From Streptomyces noursei (GTDB lineage Bacteria; Actinomycetota; Actinomycetes; Streptomycetales; Streptomycetaceae): a stretch of 64,000 bases of DNA. The position numbers and the translations under genes are program-made. The notes under the pieces were generated by a model that had not been told where the DNA came from, ran no database searches, and worked only from the letters and a program-made list of their open reading frames with translations. Positions 19,892 through 28,335 of the stretch are shown here, in pieces. The stretch spans positions 8,308,001 to 8,372,000 of the forward strand of contig NZ_CP070326.1 of NCBI RefSeq assembly GCF_016917755.1. Direction: 5' to 3'. Position 1 is the stretch's first letter, and the number at the start of each line of letters is the position of its first letter.

Positions 19892-20212
19892 TCAGTCCGT
19901 GATCTCGATGTGCCGTGGTGTCGCGGCCTCCGCCTTGGGGATGGTCACCGTCAGCACCCCGTCCGTCAGGTCCGCCGTGACCTCGTCGAACTTGATGTCG
20001 ACGGGCAGCGCCGACCGGTACTCGAAGCGGCCGGTGCGGCGGGTGGTGCGGCGCAGCACGCCCTCGTTGCCGCACTCCTTGTACTCACCGGTGATGTGCA
20101 GTTCCCGGTTGCCGATCTCGACGTCGATGGCGTCGCGTTGCACACCGGGCAGTTCGGCCTCGACGACATAGGCGTTGTCGGGCCCGGCGACCTCGGCGGA
20201 CGGGCCGCGGGG
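19892..20212 (-). pseudogene. Hsp20 remnant lacking its N-terminus
   Basis: About 100 codons encode the alpha-crystallin core and C-terminal tail: AYVVEAELPGVQRDAIDVE, a GRFEYRSALPVDI strand, then DGVLTVTIPKA and the end TPRHIEITD. The frame upstream hits the TGA at 20213-20215 and contains no ATG; the first GTG (20143) would start inside the conserved domain. The N-terminal 40-50 residues present in the intact Hsp20 at 20859-21329 are missing. I read it as a decayed paralogue: the tails TPRHIEITD and TPRHIEIQG are nearly the same. A short start from GTG 20143 cannot be fully excluded. Confidence 0.7.
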
Positions 20213-20485
20213 TCAGCCGAAGAGGCCGGGCACCCGGATCGTCCGGACCGGTCGCTTCTGCTTCGGCTCCTGGCGCGGCGGCAGCCGGCCGCCGGGGGTC
20301 TCGTCGGCCCGCGGGGGATCGACGGCGGGGCCCCGCGGCCTCCCGGTGCGGCCGGGTTTCCCGGGCCCGCTCGGTTTCCCGGTGCGGCCCGGCTGGTCGA
20401 CGCGACCCGGCTTGCCGATGCGGTCGGGCTGTCCGTTCTTGGCGGGCATCGCGTGGTGTCGGCGGGCCGCCGCTTTGCGTCCCAT
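20213..20485 (-). CDS. small basic Gly-Pro-Arg-rich protein
   Basis: 90 residues if the ATG at 20485 is used. The sequence is very basic and low in complexity, with GKPGR-, GRTGKP- and GRTGRP-type repeats in the middle (residues about 25-50), a KQKRP cluster and the end VRTIRVPGLFG. It could be a nucleic-acid-binding tail protein, or the fused 5' part of the broken Hsp20 reading frame that follows without a gap. It begins six bases after the DUF1918 gene. No ribosome binding site is evident, so coding is only moderately supported. Confidence 0.4.
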   Translation of the reverse strand: MGRKAAARRHHAMPAKNGQPDRIGKPGRVDQPGRTGKPSGPGKPGRTGRPRGPAVDPPRADETPGGRLPPRQEPKQKRPVRTIRVPGLFG

Positions 20486-20490
20486 GGGGA

Positions 20491-20718
20491 CTACACCGTG
20501 TGCCTGGGCGCGTCGGTCCGCGCCGGGGCCGCGCCGGCGGGGGTCTCGGTGACGCAGCCCGGGCCGGGGTAGATCTCGGTCTCGTGGCCGTCCTCGTACC
20601 GCACCCGGTACGGGGGTTCGCCGTTGGCCCCGAGCACCTCGACCACCGTGGCCCGGTGCTCCGGGCTGCCCACCGCGCGCCCGGTGAAGCGCAGTACGTC
20701 TCCCTTGTGCGCCTGCAT
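20491..20718 (-). CDS. DUF1918 domain protein
   Basis: 75 residues with the DUF1918 pattern: KGDVLRFTGRAVGSPEHRA, VEVLGANGEPPYRVRYEDGH and a PGPGCVT end. This is a small SH3-like beta-barrel family common in actinobacteria and often found near universal stress and Hsp20 genes. Function unknown. A GGGAAAGGG segment precedes the ATG at 20718. It lies downstream of the intact Hsp20 on the same strand and is probably part of its stress regulon. Confidence 0.82.
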   Translation of the reverse strand: MQAHKGDVLRFTGRAVGSPEHRATVVEVLGANGEPPYRVRYEDGHETEIYPGPGCVTETPAGAAPARTDAPRHTV

Positions 20719-20858
20719 CGCCGCTCGCCCTTTCCCTGCACTGCCGTGACTCTGCGCGCTCGCCCTGCCGGGGCGCGCGCCGCGCCTGCTTCCAGTGTGC
20801 GTACGCGGCCGGGGACCGCACGAGGGGCAGTGGCAAGGCCCGGCGGCGCCCCGGCGGT

Positions 20859-21329
20859 TCAGCCCTGGATCTCGATGTGGCGCGGCGTGGCGGGCTGGGC
20901 CTTCGGGATCGTCACCGTGAGAACACCGTCCGAGAGCGCAGCGGTCACCTCGTCGGACTTCACGTCCACCGGCAGCAGCGCCCGGTACTCGAAGCTCCCG
21001 GTGGGACGGCCGCGGCGGCGCACCGCGCCTTCCCGCTCGCACGCCGTGAGCTCCCCGGAGATGCTCACCTCGTGCTCGCCGACCTCGACGTCGATGTCCT
21101 CGCGTTTGATTCCGGGCAGTTCGCACTCGACCAGGTACGCCTCGTCGGTCTCGTGCAGGTCGGCGGGCGGGGCGAAGGCCGTCGGCTCGGTCAGGGACGG
21201 GGTGAACGAGGCGGACTCCAGGAAGTGGTTCATCCGGTCGAACAGCTCCTGGAACTCGGCCATCGGCTGGGGCCAGCCCCGTCCGCGCTCCCGCAGGCCG
21301 CCGGACCGTTGGCGGATGGGCAGATTCAT
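20859..21329 (-). CDS. Hsp20/alpha-crystallin small heat-shock protein
   Basis: 156 residues. After an N-terminal arm (ELFDRMNHFLESASF) comes the alpha-crystallin domain from about residue 55 to 148: DEAYLVECELPGIKREDIDVE, GSFEYRALLPVDVKSDEV and the DGVLTVTIPKAQ motif. It acts as an ATP-independent holdase chaperone. The ATG at 21329 has GGAGGTG at good spacing. A perfect 8-bp dyad lies 25 bases upstream and may be an operator. It is the complete counterpart of the remnant at 19892-20212. Confidence 0.92.
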   Translation of the reverse strand: MNLPIRQRSGGLRERGRGWPQPMAEFQELFDRMNHFLESASFTPSLTEPTAFAPPADLHETDEAYLVECELPGIKREDIDVEVGEHEVSISGELTACEREGAVRRRGRPTGSFEYRALLPVDVKSDEVTAALSDGVLTVTIPKAQPATPRHIEIQG

Positions 21330-21353
21330 CGCGGGTCACCTCCCCGTACGGGC

Positions 21354-21370
21354 AGCAGAACGGTTCTGCT
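21354..21370. promoter_or_regulatory. palindrome upstream of Hsp20
   Basis: AGCAGAAC-G-GTTCTGCT, perfect 8-bp arms around one base, between the Hsp20 ribosome binding site and the AAA ATPase gene. It matches neither the HAIR element nor the RheA site as I know them. Confidence 0.5.
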
Positions 21371-21451
21371 CCCTCCATGCTGGCCACCCCGGGCGCGGCC
21401 GCGCGAGTCGGACGGCCCCCGACCCACTGACGGGACGTCGGAGAACGGTGG

Positions 21452-22942
21452 TCAATCGCCGTGGTAGAGCCGGTCGGTGCCGATCAGCATGACCTCGCCC
21501 TTGGCCTCCGCGGCGCGCAGCTCCGGACCGAAGCCGACGCCGCTGTAGCAGGCCGGCACGACCTGGCCGACGTCCTCGCCGGACGCGGTGAGCAGGGCGA
21601 GGATCCGGCGCAGCCGGGCCAGGTGCGGGGCGTCCATGATCTCGTTCCAACGGGCCAGCCCGACCGACAGCAGCACCCCCGGACGCCCGTCGGCCATGCC
21701 GCGGACCACCACCTCGGCGTCGAGCCGGGCGTCCTCCTCGGGGTCGAGGACGGTGCCGCGGACCGCCGTGGTCGGCTCACCCTCGAAGGTGTCCCAGGCG
21801 GCGTACTGGGTGGCCCAGTCCCGGCACAGCTGGGCGAAGTGCGGTGCGGCGACCGTGGCGTCGAAGACCGGGCGGATCCGGCGCCAGACGGCGGGCGCCT
21901 CCTCCTGCTCCAGTGCGGCCCGGTGCGGCCAGGCGATGGCGTGCTCGAAGGCCAGCAGCGGCTCGGCGATGCGGTAGCGGGTCAGCCCCGGTCGGAACGC
22001 ATCGGGTTCGCCGTGCAGCAGCCCGTGTTTGTGCATCACGGCCAGGACGTGCGAGACGTCGTGCAGCGAGGCTCCCAGGCGGTCGGCGATCCCACCGGGG
22101 GTGGAACGGCCACCGGCGATCGCGACCAGCACGGAGTGGCACAGGGCGCGGTCGGCGTAGTCGCCCTCCTGCTCCAGCAGGTGGCGGGCCTCCCAGAACA
22201 GCGGCACCCGCGGGTTGAGGACGGTCCGGCACACCCAGGCGTCGAAGTCGTCCGGCCCGGCCGGCACGTCGTCGCAGACCAGGTCGCCGCGGTAGGCGGG
22301 GGTGCCGCCGACGACGGCGTGCACCTGCACCGCGAGCCGGGGTGCCCGGATGCCCCAGAAGCGGGCGGCCTTGCGGAAGCCGAACGGCCGCATCGCGAGC
22401 TCCAGGGAGGCCAGGCCGTGCAGCGACGACGGGCCGGCGAAGAGCCGGCGGATGACGGCGGGGCTGGCGCCGCTGAGGATCAGCCGGGTGCGGTTGTGCG
22501 GGCGCTCCTGGTGCACCCGGGCGAAGGCGGCGTGCAGGACCGAGGGGAGCGCGGGGCTGTGGCCGACGAGCTCGGGGAAGTCGTCGATGATCACCGGTGC
22601 CGGTCGCTCGTCGCCCAGCACGAGCAGCGCTTGTGCGGCCTCGTCCCAGCCGTGCCAGTGCGGCACCGACTCCGCGCCGGTGTGGGCGGCGAGCCGTTCG
22701 GCGAAGCGCCGCAAGGACTCCGCCTCGGCCGCCGCCTGCCCGTCGAAGTAGAAGCCGCCGGTGGCTCGGCTCACCGCTTCCAGGAGGAACGTCTTGCCTT
22801 GGCGGCGCTGCCCGGAGACCAGCGCGAGGGTGGGGCCGGGACGGGGGTCCTGGGCGAACGCCACGAGGTCCGTCCACTCGTCGGCGCGGTCGAAGATCCG
22901 GTCGGGCCGGGCCGGAAGGGCAGTGGCATCCGATGGCGACAC
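21452..22942 (-). CDS. AAA-family ATPase with C-terminal DUF234-like region
   Basis: 496 residues. The P-loop is GQRRQGKT (residues 44-51), Walker B is PVIIDDFPELV, and a sensor-like LILSGASPAVIRRLF follows. The middle holds a winged-helix segment (GGIADRLGASLHDVSHVLAVM). The C-terminal third (VWRRIRPVFDATVAAPHFAQL through AEVVVRGM) has an E-x-D-AEVV core similar to the DUF234 nuclease-like domain of archaeal-type ATPases. The cellular role of this family is unclear. The GTG at 22942 has GGGGAG upstream. It is co-oriented with the stress genes on both sides. Confidence 0.82.
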   Translation of the reverse strand: MSPSDATALPARPDRIFDRADEWTDLVAFAQDPRPGPTLALVSGQRRQGKTFLLEAVSRATGGFYFDGQAAAEAESLRRFAERLAAHTGAESVPHWHGWDEAAQALLVLGDERPAPVIIDDFPELVGHSPALPSVLHAAFARVHQERPHNRTRLILSGASPAVIRRLFAGPSSLHGLASLELAMRPFGFRKAARFWGIRAPRLAVQVHAVVGGTPAYRGDLVCDDVPAGPDDFDAWVCRTVLNPRVPLFWEARHLLEQEGDYADRALCHSVLVAIAGGRSTPGGIADRLGASLHDVSHVLAVMHKHGLLHGEPDAFRPGLTRYRIAEPLLAFEHAIAWPHRAALEQEEAPAVWRRIRPVFDATVAAPHFAQLCRDWATQYAAWDTFEGEPTTAVRGTVLDPEEDARLDAEVVVRGMADGRPGVLLSVGLARWNEIMDAPHLARLRRILALLTASGEDVGQVVPACYSGVGFGPELRAAEAKGEVMLIGTDRLYHGD

Positions 22943-23088
22943 GGGCCGCTCCCCTCGTTCACGGCCGCCGGCGGCGACCGGCGGCCGACCTCACTTTCCG
23001 TACGAGTCGCTGTGTGTCAAGTACACCTCCGGCATCCGGAGGGCGCCCGGTCCGGTGGGCCGTCCGGGGCACCGGACCGCCCCGCCCG

Positions 23089-23748
23089 TCACCCTGGTTC
23101 GGGCGCGGGCCGACCGGGGCGAGCCGCGCCGTCCGGCACGCTGCCGTCCCGGGCCGCGTCGTCCCGCTCGAAGGTGAGCCGGTCGATCACCTCCACCACC
23201 CCGTCCACGCTCTCGCAGAGCCGGACCGCTATCGGGACCAGGCTCTTGCGGTCCAGTGTGCCGGTGAGCGTCACGGTGCCGTCGGCGACGGCGACGGTCA
23301 CCGCGGACGGTGCGACGCCGAGGGTGCGGGTCAGCACCTCTTCCAGGATCTCCTCCTGGATCGCCCGGTCGCGCCGCAGGAACAGCTGGACGAGGTCGCT
23401 GCGGCTGATCACCCCGATCAGCCGGCCACCGTCGTCGATCACGGGCAGCCGCTTGACCTTGCGCTGTTCCATCGTGCGGGCCGCCTCGACCACGCTCCAC
23501 TCCGGCCGTGCCACTACGGCCGGGCTGGTCATGATCGCCTCGGCGTTGGCCGCCCCGGCCTTGGAGAGCTGCCGGCGCAGCAGATCGGCTTCGGACACCA
23601 CCCCCACCGGCCGACCGTCGTCGTCGACGACCGGCACGGCGGTGATGTCGTACTCGTCGAGCAACCGCGCGATCTCCCGGAACAGGGTGCCCCGCTGGAC
23701 GGTGACGGCGTTGGGGGTCATCAGGTCGGCCACTCTGCGGTGCCTCAT
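23089..23748 (-). CDS. CBS-pair plus BON domain protein
   Basis: 219 residues. Two CBS motifs (residues about 8-62 and 75-130; ITAVPVVDDDGRPVGVVSEADLL and VKRLPVIDDGGRLIGVISRSDLV, each read as a loop binding adenosine nucleotides) are followed by a BON domain (residues about 138-195; VADGTVTLTGTLD). This fusion is typical of actinobacterial stress islands and is thought to sense adenylate charge. GGAGGTAG precedes the ATG at 23748. It is the neighbour of the universal stress protein and may share control with it. Confidence 0.9.
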   Translation of the reverse strand: MRHRRVADLMTPNAVTVQRGTLFREIARLLDEYDITAVPVVDDDGRPVGVVSEADLLRRQLSKAGAANAEAIMTSPAVVARPEWSVVEAARTMEQRKVKRLPVIDDGGRLIGVISRSDLVQLFLRRDRAIQEEILEEVLTRTLGVAPSAVTVAVADGTVTLTGTLDRKSLVPIAVRLCESVDGVVEVIDRLTFERDDAARDGSVPDGAARPGRPAPEPG

Positions 23749-23906
23749 GGTGGGCCACTACCTCCGGATGTGCCTCGTTCTGTCGGCTCCGGCCGGTTTC
23801 GGCAGGAGTCCTTCCTTCATGATCCCGCGTCGCGCTCCCGAACGGCGCACGGGGCCCACCCCAGACCGCGACGCGACGGCACCGGGGATGGACCACCCGA
23901 CACGAC

Positions 23907-24791
23907 CTAGTCCTGCGGAACGACGGCGACGGGGCAGGTCACATGGTGGACGGCGGCGTGCACCACCGGGCCGATGCGGGGTGCCGGCACCCGGCGGTGG
24001 TGCCGGCGGCCGACGACCAGGAGCCCGGCCCCCGGCGCGGCCTCGACGACGGCCCGGGCCGGGCTGTCGGGCAGCACGGTCCGCTGCACCGGTACGTCGG
24101 GGAACCGTGCGCACCACGGGTCCAGCGCCTCGGCCAGCTCGCGCTCCGCCTCCGCGGTCGCCTCGTGCGCCGCGTCCGGGTCCACGCCCCACGGGCTGTA
24201 GACCGTCACCGGGAACGGGCGGCCGTGCACCACCTGGAGCAGCGCCCCGCGGCTGGCCGCCGCGTCGAAGGCGAAGGCCAGCAGCCGCTCGGCGGGACCG
24301 CGGAGGCCGAGCCCGGCCACGACGCGCGGCCCGGTGGCCTCCGGCGGCCGGGCGCGGTCCTGCGGCTCCCCGTCGTCGGCCCGCACCAGGACGACCGGGC
24401 CCTCGGCCCGGGCCACCACGCTCAGACTGACGTCGCCGAGGACGAAGCTCCGCCACGTCGAGAGGGCCCGCGACCCCAGGACCAGCAGCCGGGACTCGGC
24501 CGCGGCCCGCATCAGCACCGGCTCCGGCTCGTCGCCCACCAGGTCCTCGATGATCCGCAGATCCGGATGGCGGGCCCGCACCGCGGCCGTGGCGTCGCGG
24601 ACGACCTGGCGGGCGTAGACGTTCTGGTCCCGCTCGGGGGCGGTGTCCGGGGCCTGGGCGGCCAGCAGGATCCAGGCGTGCAGCAGCCGCAGCACGGCGC
24701 CACGCCGGTGCGCCTCGTCGGCGGCCCAGCGAGCCGCCGCCAGCGCCTCCGCCGAGCCGTCGAGCCCGACGGTGATGATCTCCGGCTCCAT
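23907..24791 (-). CDS. tandem universal stress protein
   Basis: 294 residues with two UspA folds (about 1-140 and 150-294). The first begins IITVGLDGSAEALAAARWAADEA and has LLVLGSRALSTWRSFVLGDVS; the second has VVGRRHHRRVPAPRIGPVVHAAVHHVTCPVAVVP. The G-rich loops resemble the G2xG9xG ATP-binding pattern, though the second domain has Arg/His replacements and may not bind nucleotide. AGGAAAAG precedes the ATG. This double-domain form is the type linked with hypoxia and dormancy in actinobacteria. Confidence 0.92.
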   Translation of the reverse strand: MEPEIITVGLDGSAEALAAARWAADEAHRRGAVLRLLHAWILLAAQAPDTAPERDQNVYARQVVRDATAAVRARHPDLRIIEDLVGDEPEPVLMRAAAESRLLVLGSRALSTWRSFVLGDVSLSVVARAEGPVVLVRADDGEPQDRARPPEATGPRVVAGLGLRGPAERLLAFAFDAAASRGALLQVVHGRPFPVTVYSPWGVDPDAAHEATAEAERELAEALDPWCARFPDVPVQRTVLPDSPARAVVEAAPGAGLLVVGRRHHRRVPAPRIGPVVHAAVHHVTCPVAVVPQD

Positions 24792-24989
24792 GGCTTTTCC
24801 TCACACGGTGCGGTGGGCGGAGCGCTCGCCCCGTGCTATCGAGCCTGCGCGTCCCGGCCGCGCTCGGCCAGTGGACCGATGGGCACCGCGCCGGGGCCGA
24901 ACGGCCCGGGCCGCCGCGAGCCCGGGCCATGACCCGACGGACCGCCCGAACGAGGTCCGGCCATGGCTTGCCTGCGTGTGCTCCAGCCG

Positions 24990-25370
24990 TCAGGCGTCGA
25001 AGCGGCGGCGGGCGTCCTCGATGTGACCGAGGTACTGGTGGGTCCAGCCGCACATGCCGTCGACCGTTGCGCGCAGGGCCTGGCCCGGCTCGGTGAGGCT
25101 GTACTCGACCCGCGGTGGCACGGTGGGGTACACCGCGCGCCGGACCAGGCCGTTGCGCTCCAGCATGCGCAGGTTCTGGGTGAGCATCTTGTGGCTGATG
25201 CCCTCGACCTCATCCCGCAACTCGCTGAAGCGCAGGGTGCGCTCCCCCAGAGCCTCGATGATCAGGAACGCCCGCTTGTTGGCGACATCCGAGAAGATCT
25301 CCCGCGCCAGGGAGTCCGCGCGCCTCAGGTCCGCGTCCTCGGGCGAGCCCCCCACCTGCTTGGTCACCAT
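24990..25370 (-). CDS. HxlR-family transcriptional regulator
   Basis: 126 residues with the HxlR winged helix: FSDVANKRAFLIIEALGERTLRFSELRDEVEGISHKMLTQNLRMLERNGLV, then the wing RRAVYPTVPPRVEYSLTEPG. No Cys is found near the N-terminus, so it is probably not the thiol-switch subtype (HypR/YodB). It diverges from the RidA gene and likely controls it; a GGTT/AACC dyad lies between them at 25427-25441. Confidence 0.9.
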   Translation of the reverse strand: MVTKQVGGSPEDADLRRADSLAREIFSDVANKRAFLIIEALGERTLRFSELRDEVEGISHKMLTQNLRMLERNGLVRRAVYPTVPPRVEYSLTEPGQALRATVDGMCGWTHQYLGHIEDARRRFDA

Positions 25371-25426
25371 CAGGTTCCCCCGTCACTGAAAAGTGCGTTC
25401 TTCCATGTCAACCAGCACTCTCCTAC

Positions 25427-25441
25427 GGTTCCTGAGTAACC
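25427..25441. promoter_or_regulatory. dyad between HxlR and RidA genes
   Basis: GGTTCCTGAGTAACC reads nearly the same on both strands (GGTT-x-CT-x-AG-x-AACC). It is a candidate HxlR operator 56 bases from one start and 70 bases from the other. Confidence 0.5.
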
Positions 25442-25511
25442 ACAAGAGACCACGAGTGTCCTGGTCCGGCGGACCCGGGCCCACGGGCGCCCGGACAAGG
25501 AGGCAGTCAAC

Positions 25512-25919
25512 ATGGCCATCACCCTGGTGAACCCCGGCGAGTTGCCCCACATCGATGTCTACCGGCAGGTGTCGATCGCATCCGGGTCGCGGCTGGTCTT
25601 CATCGCCGGACAGGTCTCCTGGGATGCCGACGGGGCCACAGTCGGCGAAGGCGACCTCGCCGCGCAGGTCGAGCAGTGCTACCTCAACATCGGCACCGCC
25701 CTGGCCGCGGCCGGCGGCTCCTTCGACGACCTGGCGAAACTGACCTTCTACGTCGTCGACTGGACGCCCGACAAGATGCCCCGGCTTCTGGAGGGGATCT
25801 CCCGGGCGGCCGCGAAGCTGGGGGTCACCCCGGTTCCGCCGGCCACGCTGCTGGGCGTTGCGGCACTGGACGCGCCCGACCACCTGGTCGAGATCGAAGC
25901 CACCGCGATCCTCGACTGA
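25512..25919 (+). CDS. RidA/YjgF-family protein
   Basis: 135 residues: SRLVFIAGQVSWDADGATVGEGDLAAQ, then a LTFYVVDWTPDKMPRLLE strand and the C-terminal VTPVPPATLLGVAALDAPDHLVEIEATAIL. The canonical RidA arginine before the C-terminal acidic motif (PxRxxV) is replaced by PPATLLGV, so the imine deaminase activity on 2-aminoacrylate is doubtful. It may belong to a Rid subgroup with another substrate. AAGGAGG precedes the ATG. It is transcribed divergently from the HxlR regulator. Confidence 0.87.
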   Translation: MAITLVNPGELPHIDVYRQVSIASGSRLVFIAGQVSWDADGATVGEGDLAAQVEQCYLNIGTALAAAGGSFDDLAKLTFYVVDWTPDKMPRLLEGISRAAAKLGVTPVPPATLLGVAALDAPDHLVEIEATAILD

Positions 25920-25969
25920 CCGGATGCTCCTGGCCGCTGAGCGCCGAAGTGGCCGCCCCGCGCGCCCAG

Positions 25970-27457
25970 TCACGGATCGGAACGACTCGTCCGGTCGTCG
26001 GCCGGCCCCTCCTGCGTCCCGCCGGCGGGACGGCGCATCGGCAGACCGACCGTGAACGCCGTGTGTCCCGGGCGGCTGGTCAGGCCGGCCGTGCCCCCGT
26101 GCGCGGTGACCACGGCGTGCACGATCGCCAGGCCCAGACCGGTGCCACCGGCGGCACGGGAACGGCCGTGGTCGGCACGGACGAACCGACCGAAGATCTC
26201 CGGCCGCAGTTCCTCCGGGATCCCCGGGCCGTCGTCGGCGACCGTCAGCCGCACGGTCCGGGCGGCCGGCCGCAGCCGCACCGTGACGGCGGTCCCGGCG
26301 GGAGTGTGGGTCCGGGCATTGGCCAGGAGGTTCCCGATGACCTGGTGCAGCCGGTGCTCGTCGCCGGTCACCGTGACCGGCGTCTCGGGGAGGTCCAGCA
26401 GCCAGCGATGGTCCGGGCCGGCCGCCCGTGCGTCGTCCGTCGCGTCCAGGACCAGGCGGGTCAGGTCGACCGGCGTCCGCTCCAGCGCCCGGCCCGCGTC
26501 GATCCGGGCGAGCAGCAGCAGGTCGTCGACCAGGCGGCTCAGGCGTTCCGATTCGGCGTTGATGCGCTCCAGGGAGTGCCGGACCTCGCCCGGCACCGGC
26601 CCCCGGTGCCGGAGCGCGAGCTCCGCATGGCCGCGGACGTTGGCCACCGGGGTGCGCAGCTCGTGACTGGCGTCGGCGGCGAACTGGCGCAGCCGCTCCT
26701 CGCCGGCCTGGCGGCGCTCCAGGGCGTTGCCGACGTGGCCGAGCATCCGGTTCAAGGCGGTGCCCACCTGACCGACCTCGGTCCGCGGATCGGCCACCGG
26801 GACCGGTGCCGGCATGGCCACCTCCCCGCTGGCCAGCGGGAGTTCGGCCACCCCGGCGGCGGTGGCGGTCACCCGCCGCAACGGTCGCAGGGACAGCCGC
26901 ACCCACAGCGCTCCGACGACGCCCGTGACCAGCAGCGCCGCGCCGAAGACGCCCGCTTCCACCGCTTCCAGCCGGTGCACGGTCTCCTCGACCGGGTGCA
27001 GCGGCAGCCCGGTCACCAGCACGTCGCCGTCGTCCCCGCGCACCGCGTTGACCCGGTACGCGCCCAGCGCGGACAGTCGGACGCCGTGCCCGGTGCCGTC
27101 GGTCGGCAGTCCGGCCAGCGATCGGAGGTCACGGGCGTCGAGCGGGACGGTGGCGTCAGTGGCCTGCCGTACGACGGCGGCCTGCGTCGGGGTGCCGTGC
27201 AGCAGCCGCGCGCCGAACGTGCCGTCGGCCTGCCCCCGGGTGTCGGGCCGGTTGTCGGCGTCGGGCCGCGCCTCGTGCTCCAGGCTGGCGGCGAACCGGC
27301 CGGCCGAGGCGGACAGCTGCTGGTCCAGCCTCCCCACCAGGAAGCCTTCGAGGGCGAAGACGGTGGTGACGCCGACCGCCAGACAGGCCAGCGCCAGGAG
27401 CGCGACCAGCCCGGCAGTGAGCTGGCCCCGCAGGCTGCGCGGGAACGGCGGCCTCAC
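25970..27457 (-). CDS. two-component sensor histidine kinase
   Basis: 495 residues. One membrane helix lies near residues 12-35 and a second near 155-178, bracketing an extracytoplasmic domain, followed by HAMP (PLRRVTATAAGVAELPL), a dimerisation domain with the phospho-acceptor motif DASHELRTPVANVRGH, and ATPase boxes DDGPGIP and GGTGLGLAIV. The GTG start overlaps the stop of the response regulator as GTGA (27454-27457), so the pair is translationally coupled. The sensed signal is unknown. The flavin electron-transfer operon lies divergently beyond the regulator and is the most likely target. Confidence 0.92.
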   Translation of the reverse strand: MRPPFPRSLRGQLTAGLVALLALACLAVGVTTVFALEGFLVGRLDQQLSASAGRFAASLEHEARPDADNRPDTRGQADGTFGARLLHGTPTQAAVVRQATDATVPLDARDLRSLAGLPTDGTGHGVRLSALGAYRVNAVRGDDGDVLVTGLPLHPVEETVHRLEAVEAGVFGAALLVTGVVGALWVRLSLRPLRRVTATAAGVAELPLASGEVAMPAPVPVADPRTEVGQVGTALNRMLGHVGNALERRQAGEERLRQFAADASHELRTPVANVRGHAELALRHRGPVPGEVRHSLERINAESERLSRLVDDLLLLARIDAGRALERTPVDLTRLVLDATDDARAAGPDHRWLLDLPETPVTVTGDEHRLHQVIGNLLANARTHTPAGTAVTVRLRPAARTVRLTVADDGPGIPEELRPEIFGRFVRADHGRSRAAGGTGLGLAIVHAVVTAHGGTAGLTSRPGHTAFTVGLPMRRPAGGTQEGPADDRTSRSDP

Positions 27458-28191
27458 GAGGCGTCCGGCTTGAGCACGTAGCCGACCCCGCGCACCGTGT
27501 GGATCATGGGCGTCCGGCCGGCGTCGACCTTCTTGCGCAGGTAGCTGATGTAGAGCTCGACGACGTGCGCCCGACCGCCGAAGTCGTAGGACCAGACCCG
27601 GTCGAGGATCTGCGCCTTGGACAGCACCCGCCGCGGATTGCGCATCAGGAACCGGAGCAGCTCGAACTCGGTGCGGGACAGCTCGACGAGATCGCCGCCG
27701 CGGAACACCTCCCGGGCCTCCTCGTCCATGACGAGGTCCCCGACGGCCAGCCGGTCGCCGACCGGCTCCCTGGCCATGCCGGCCCGGCGCAGCAGTCCGC
27801 GCACCCGCGCGAGGACCTCCTCCAGGCTGAACGGTTTGGTGACGTAGTCGTCCCCGCCCGCGGTGATCCCGGCGATCCGGTCCTCGACGGAGTCCCGGGC
27901 TGTGAGGAAGAGCACACAGACCGTCTCCAGCTCCCGGCGCAGCAGCCGCAGCACCTCGATGCCGTCGGTGTCGGGCAGCATCCAGTCGAGGACCACGGCG
28001 TGCGGGCGGAAGGACCGGGCCACGGTGAGCGCGGTGGCGCCGTCGGGCGCGGCACGGACCTGCCAGCCCTCGCCCGCCAGCGCGCCGCACAGCACCTCGG
28101 TGAGGTCCGGCTCGTCGTCGATCACCAGGACCCGGACCGGTGAGCCGTCGTCGCTGTTCAGGCGGGCGGGGGTGGTGCGGTGGTTCGTCAT
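27454..28191 (-). CDS. OmpR-family response regulator
   Basis: 245 residues. The receiver domain runs from about 20 to 135: acidic pair in VLVIDDEPDLTEVL, phosphorylation site in VVLDWMLPDTDG, and the conserved Lys in DDYVTKPFSLEEV. The C-terminal winged helix has FELLRFLMRNPRRVLSKAQIL and the end TVRGVGYVLKPDAS. The ATG at 28191 begins 18 residues before the receiver. Upstream sequence is shared with the divergent ferric-reductase-like gene and contains a dyad at 28281-28298. Confidence 0.93.
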   Translation of the reverse strand: MTNHRTTPARLNSDDGSPVRVLVIDDEPDLTEVLCGALAGEGWQVRAAPDGATALTVARSFRPHAVVLDWMLPDTDGIEVLRLLRRELETVCVLFLTARDSVEDRIAGITAGGDDYVTKPFSLEEVLARVRGLLRRAGMAREPVGDRLAVGDLVMDEEAREVFRGGDLVELSRTEFELLRFLMRNPRRVLSKAQILDRVWSYDFGGRAHVVELYISYLRKKVDAGRTPMIHTVRGVGYVLKPDAS

Positions 28192-28280
28192 GGTGGTTCC
28201 AGCATCCCTCGCCCCGCCGCGCTCCCGGTCCGCGGCCGGCTCTGAGTTTCCTGTGAATCCGGTGGCCGGGACGCTGCTCA

Positions 28281-28298
28281 GAGCTTCTTCAGAAGTTC
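28281..28298. promoter_or_regulatory. dyad between response regulator and flavin operon
   Basis: GAGCTTCTTCAGAAGTTC pairs with its own complement at 14 of 18 positions and lies 37 bases upstream of the ferric-reductase-like start. Candidate binding site for the divergent response regulator. Confidence 0.45.
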
Positions 28299-28335
28299 CG
28301 CTGCGACGCTGGAGCCCCCACCGGAACGGAGCCCC

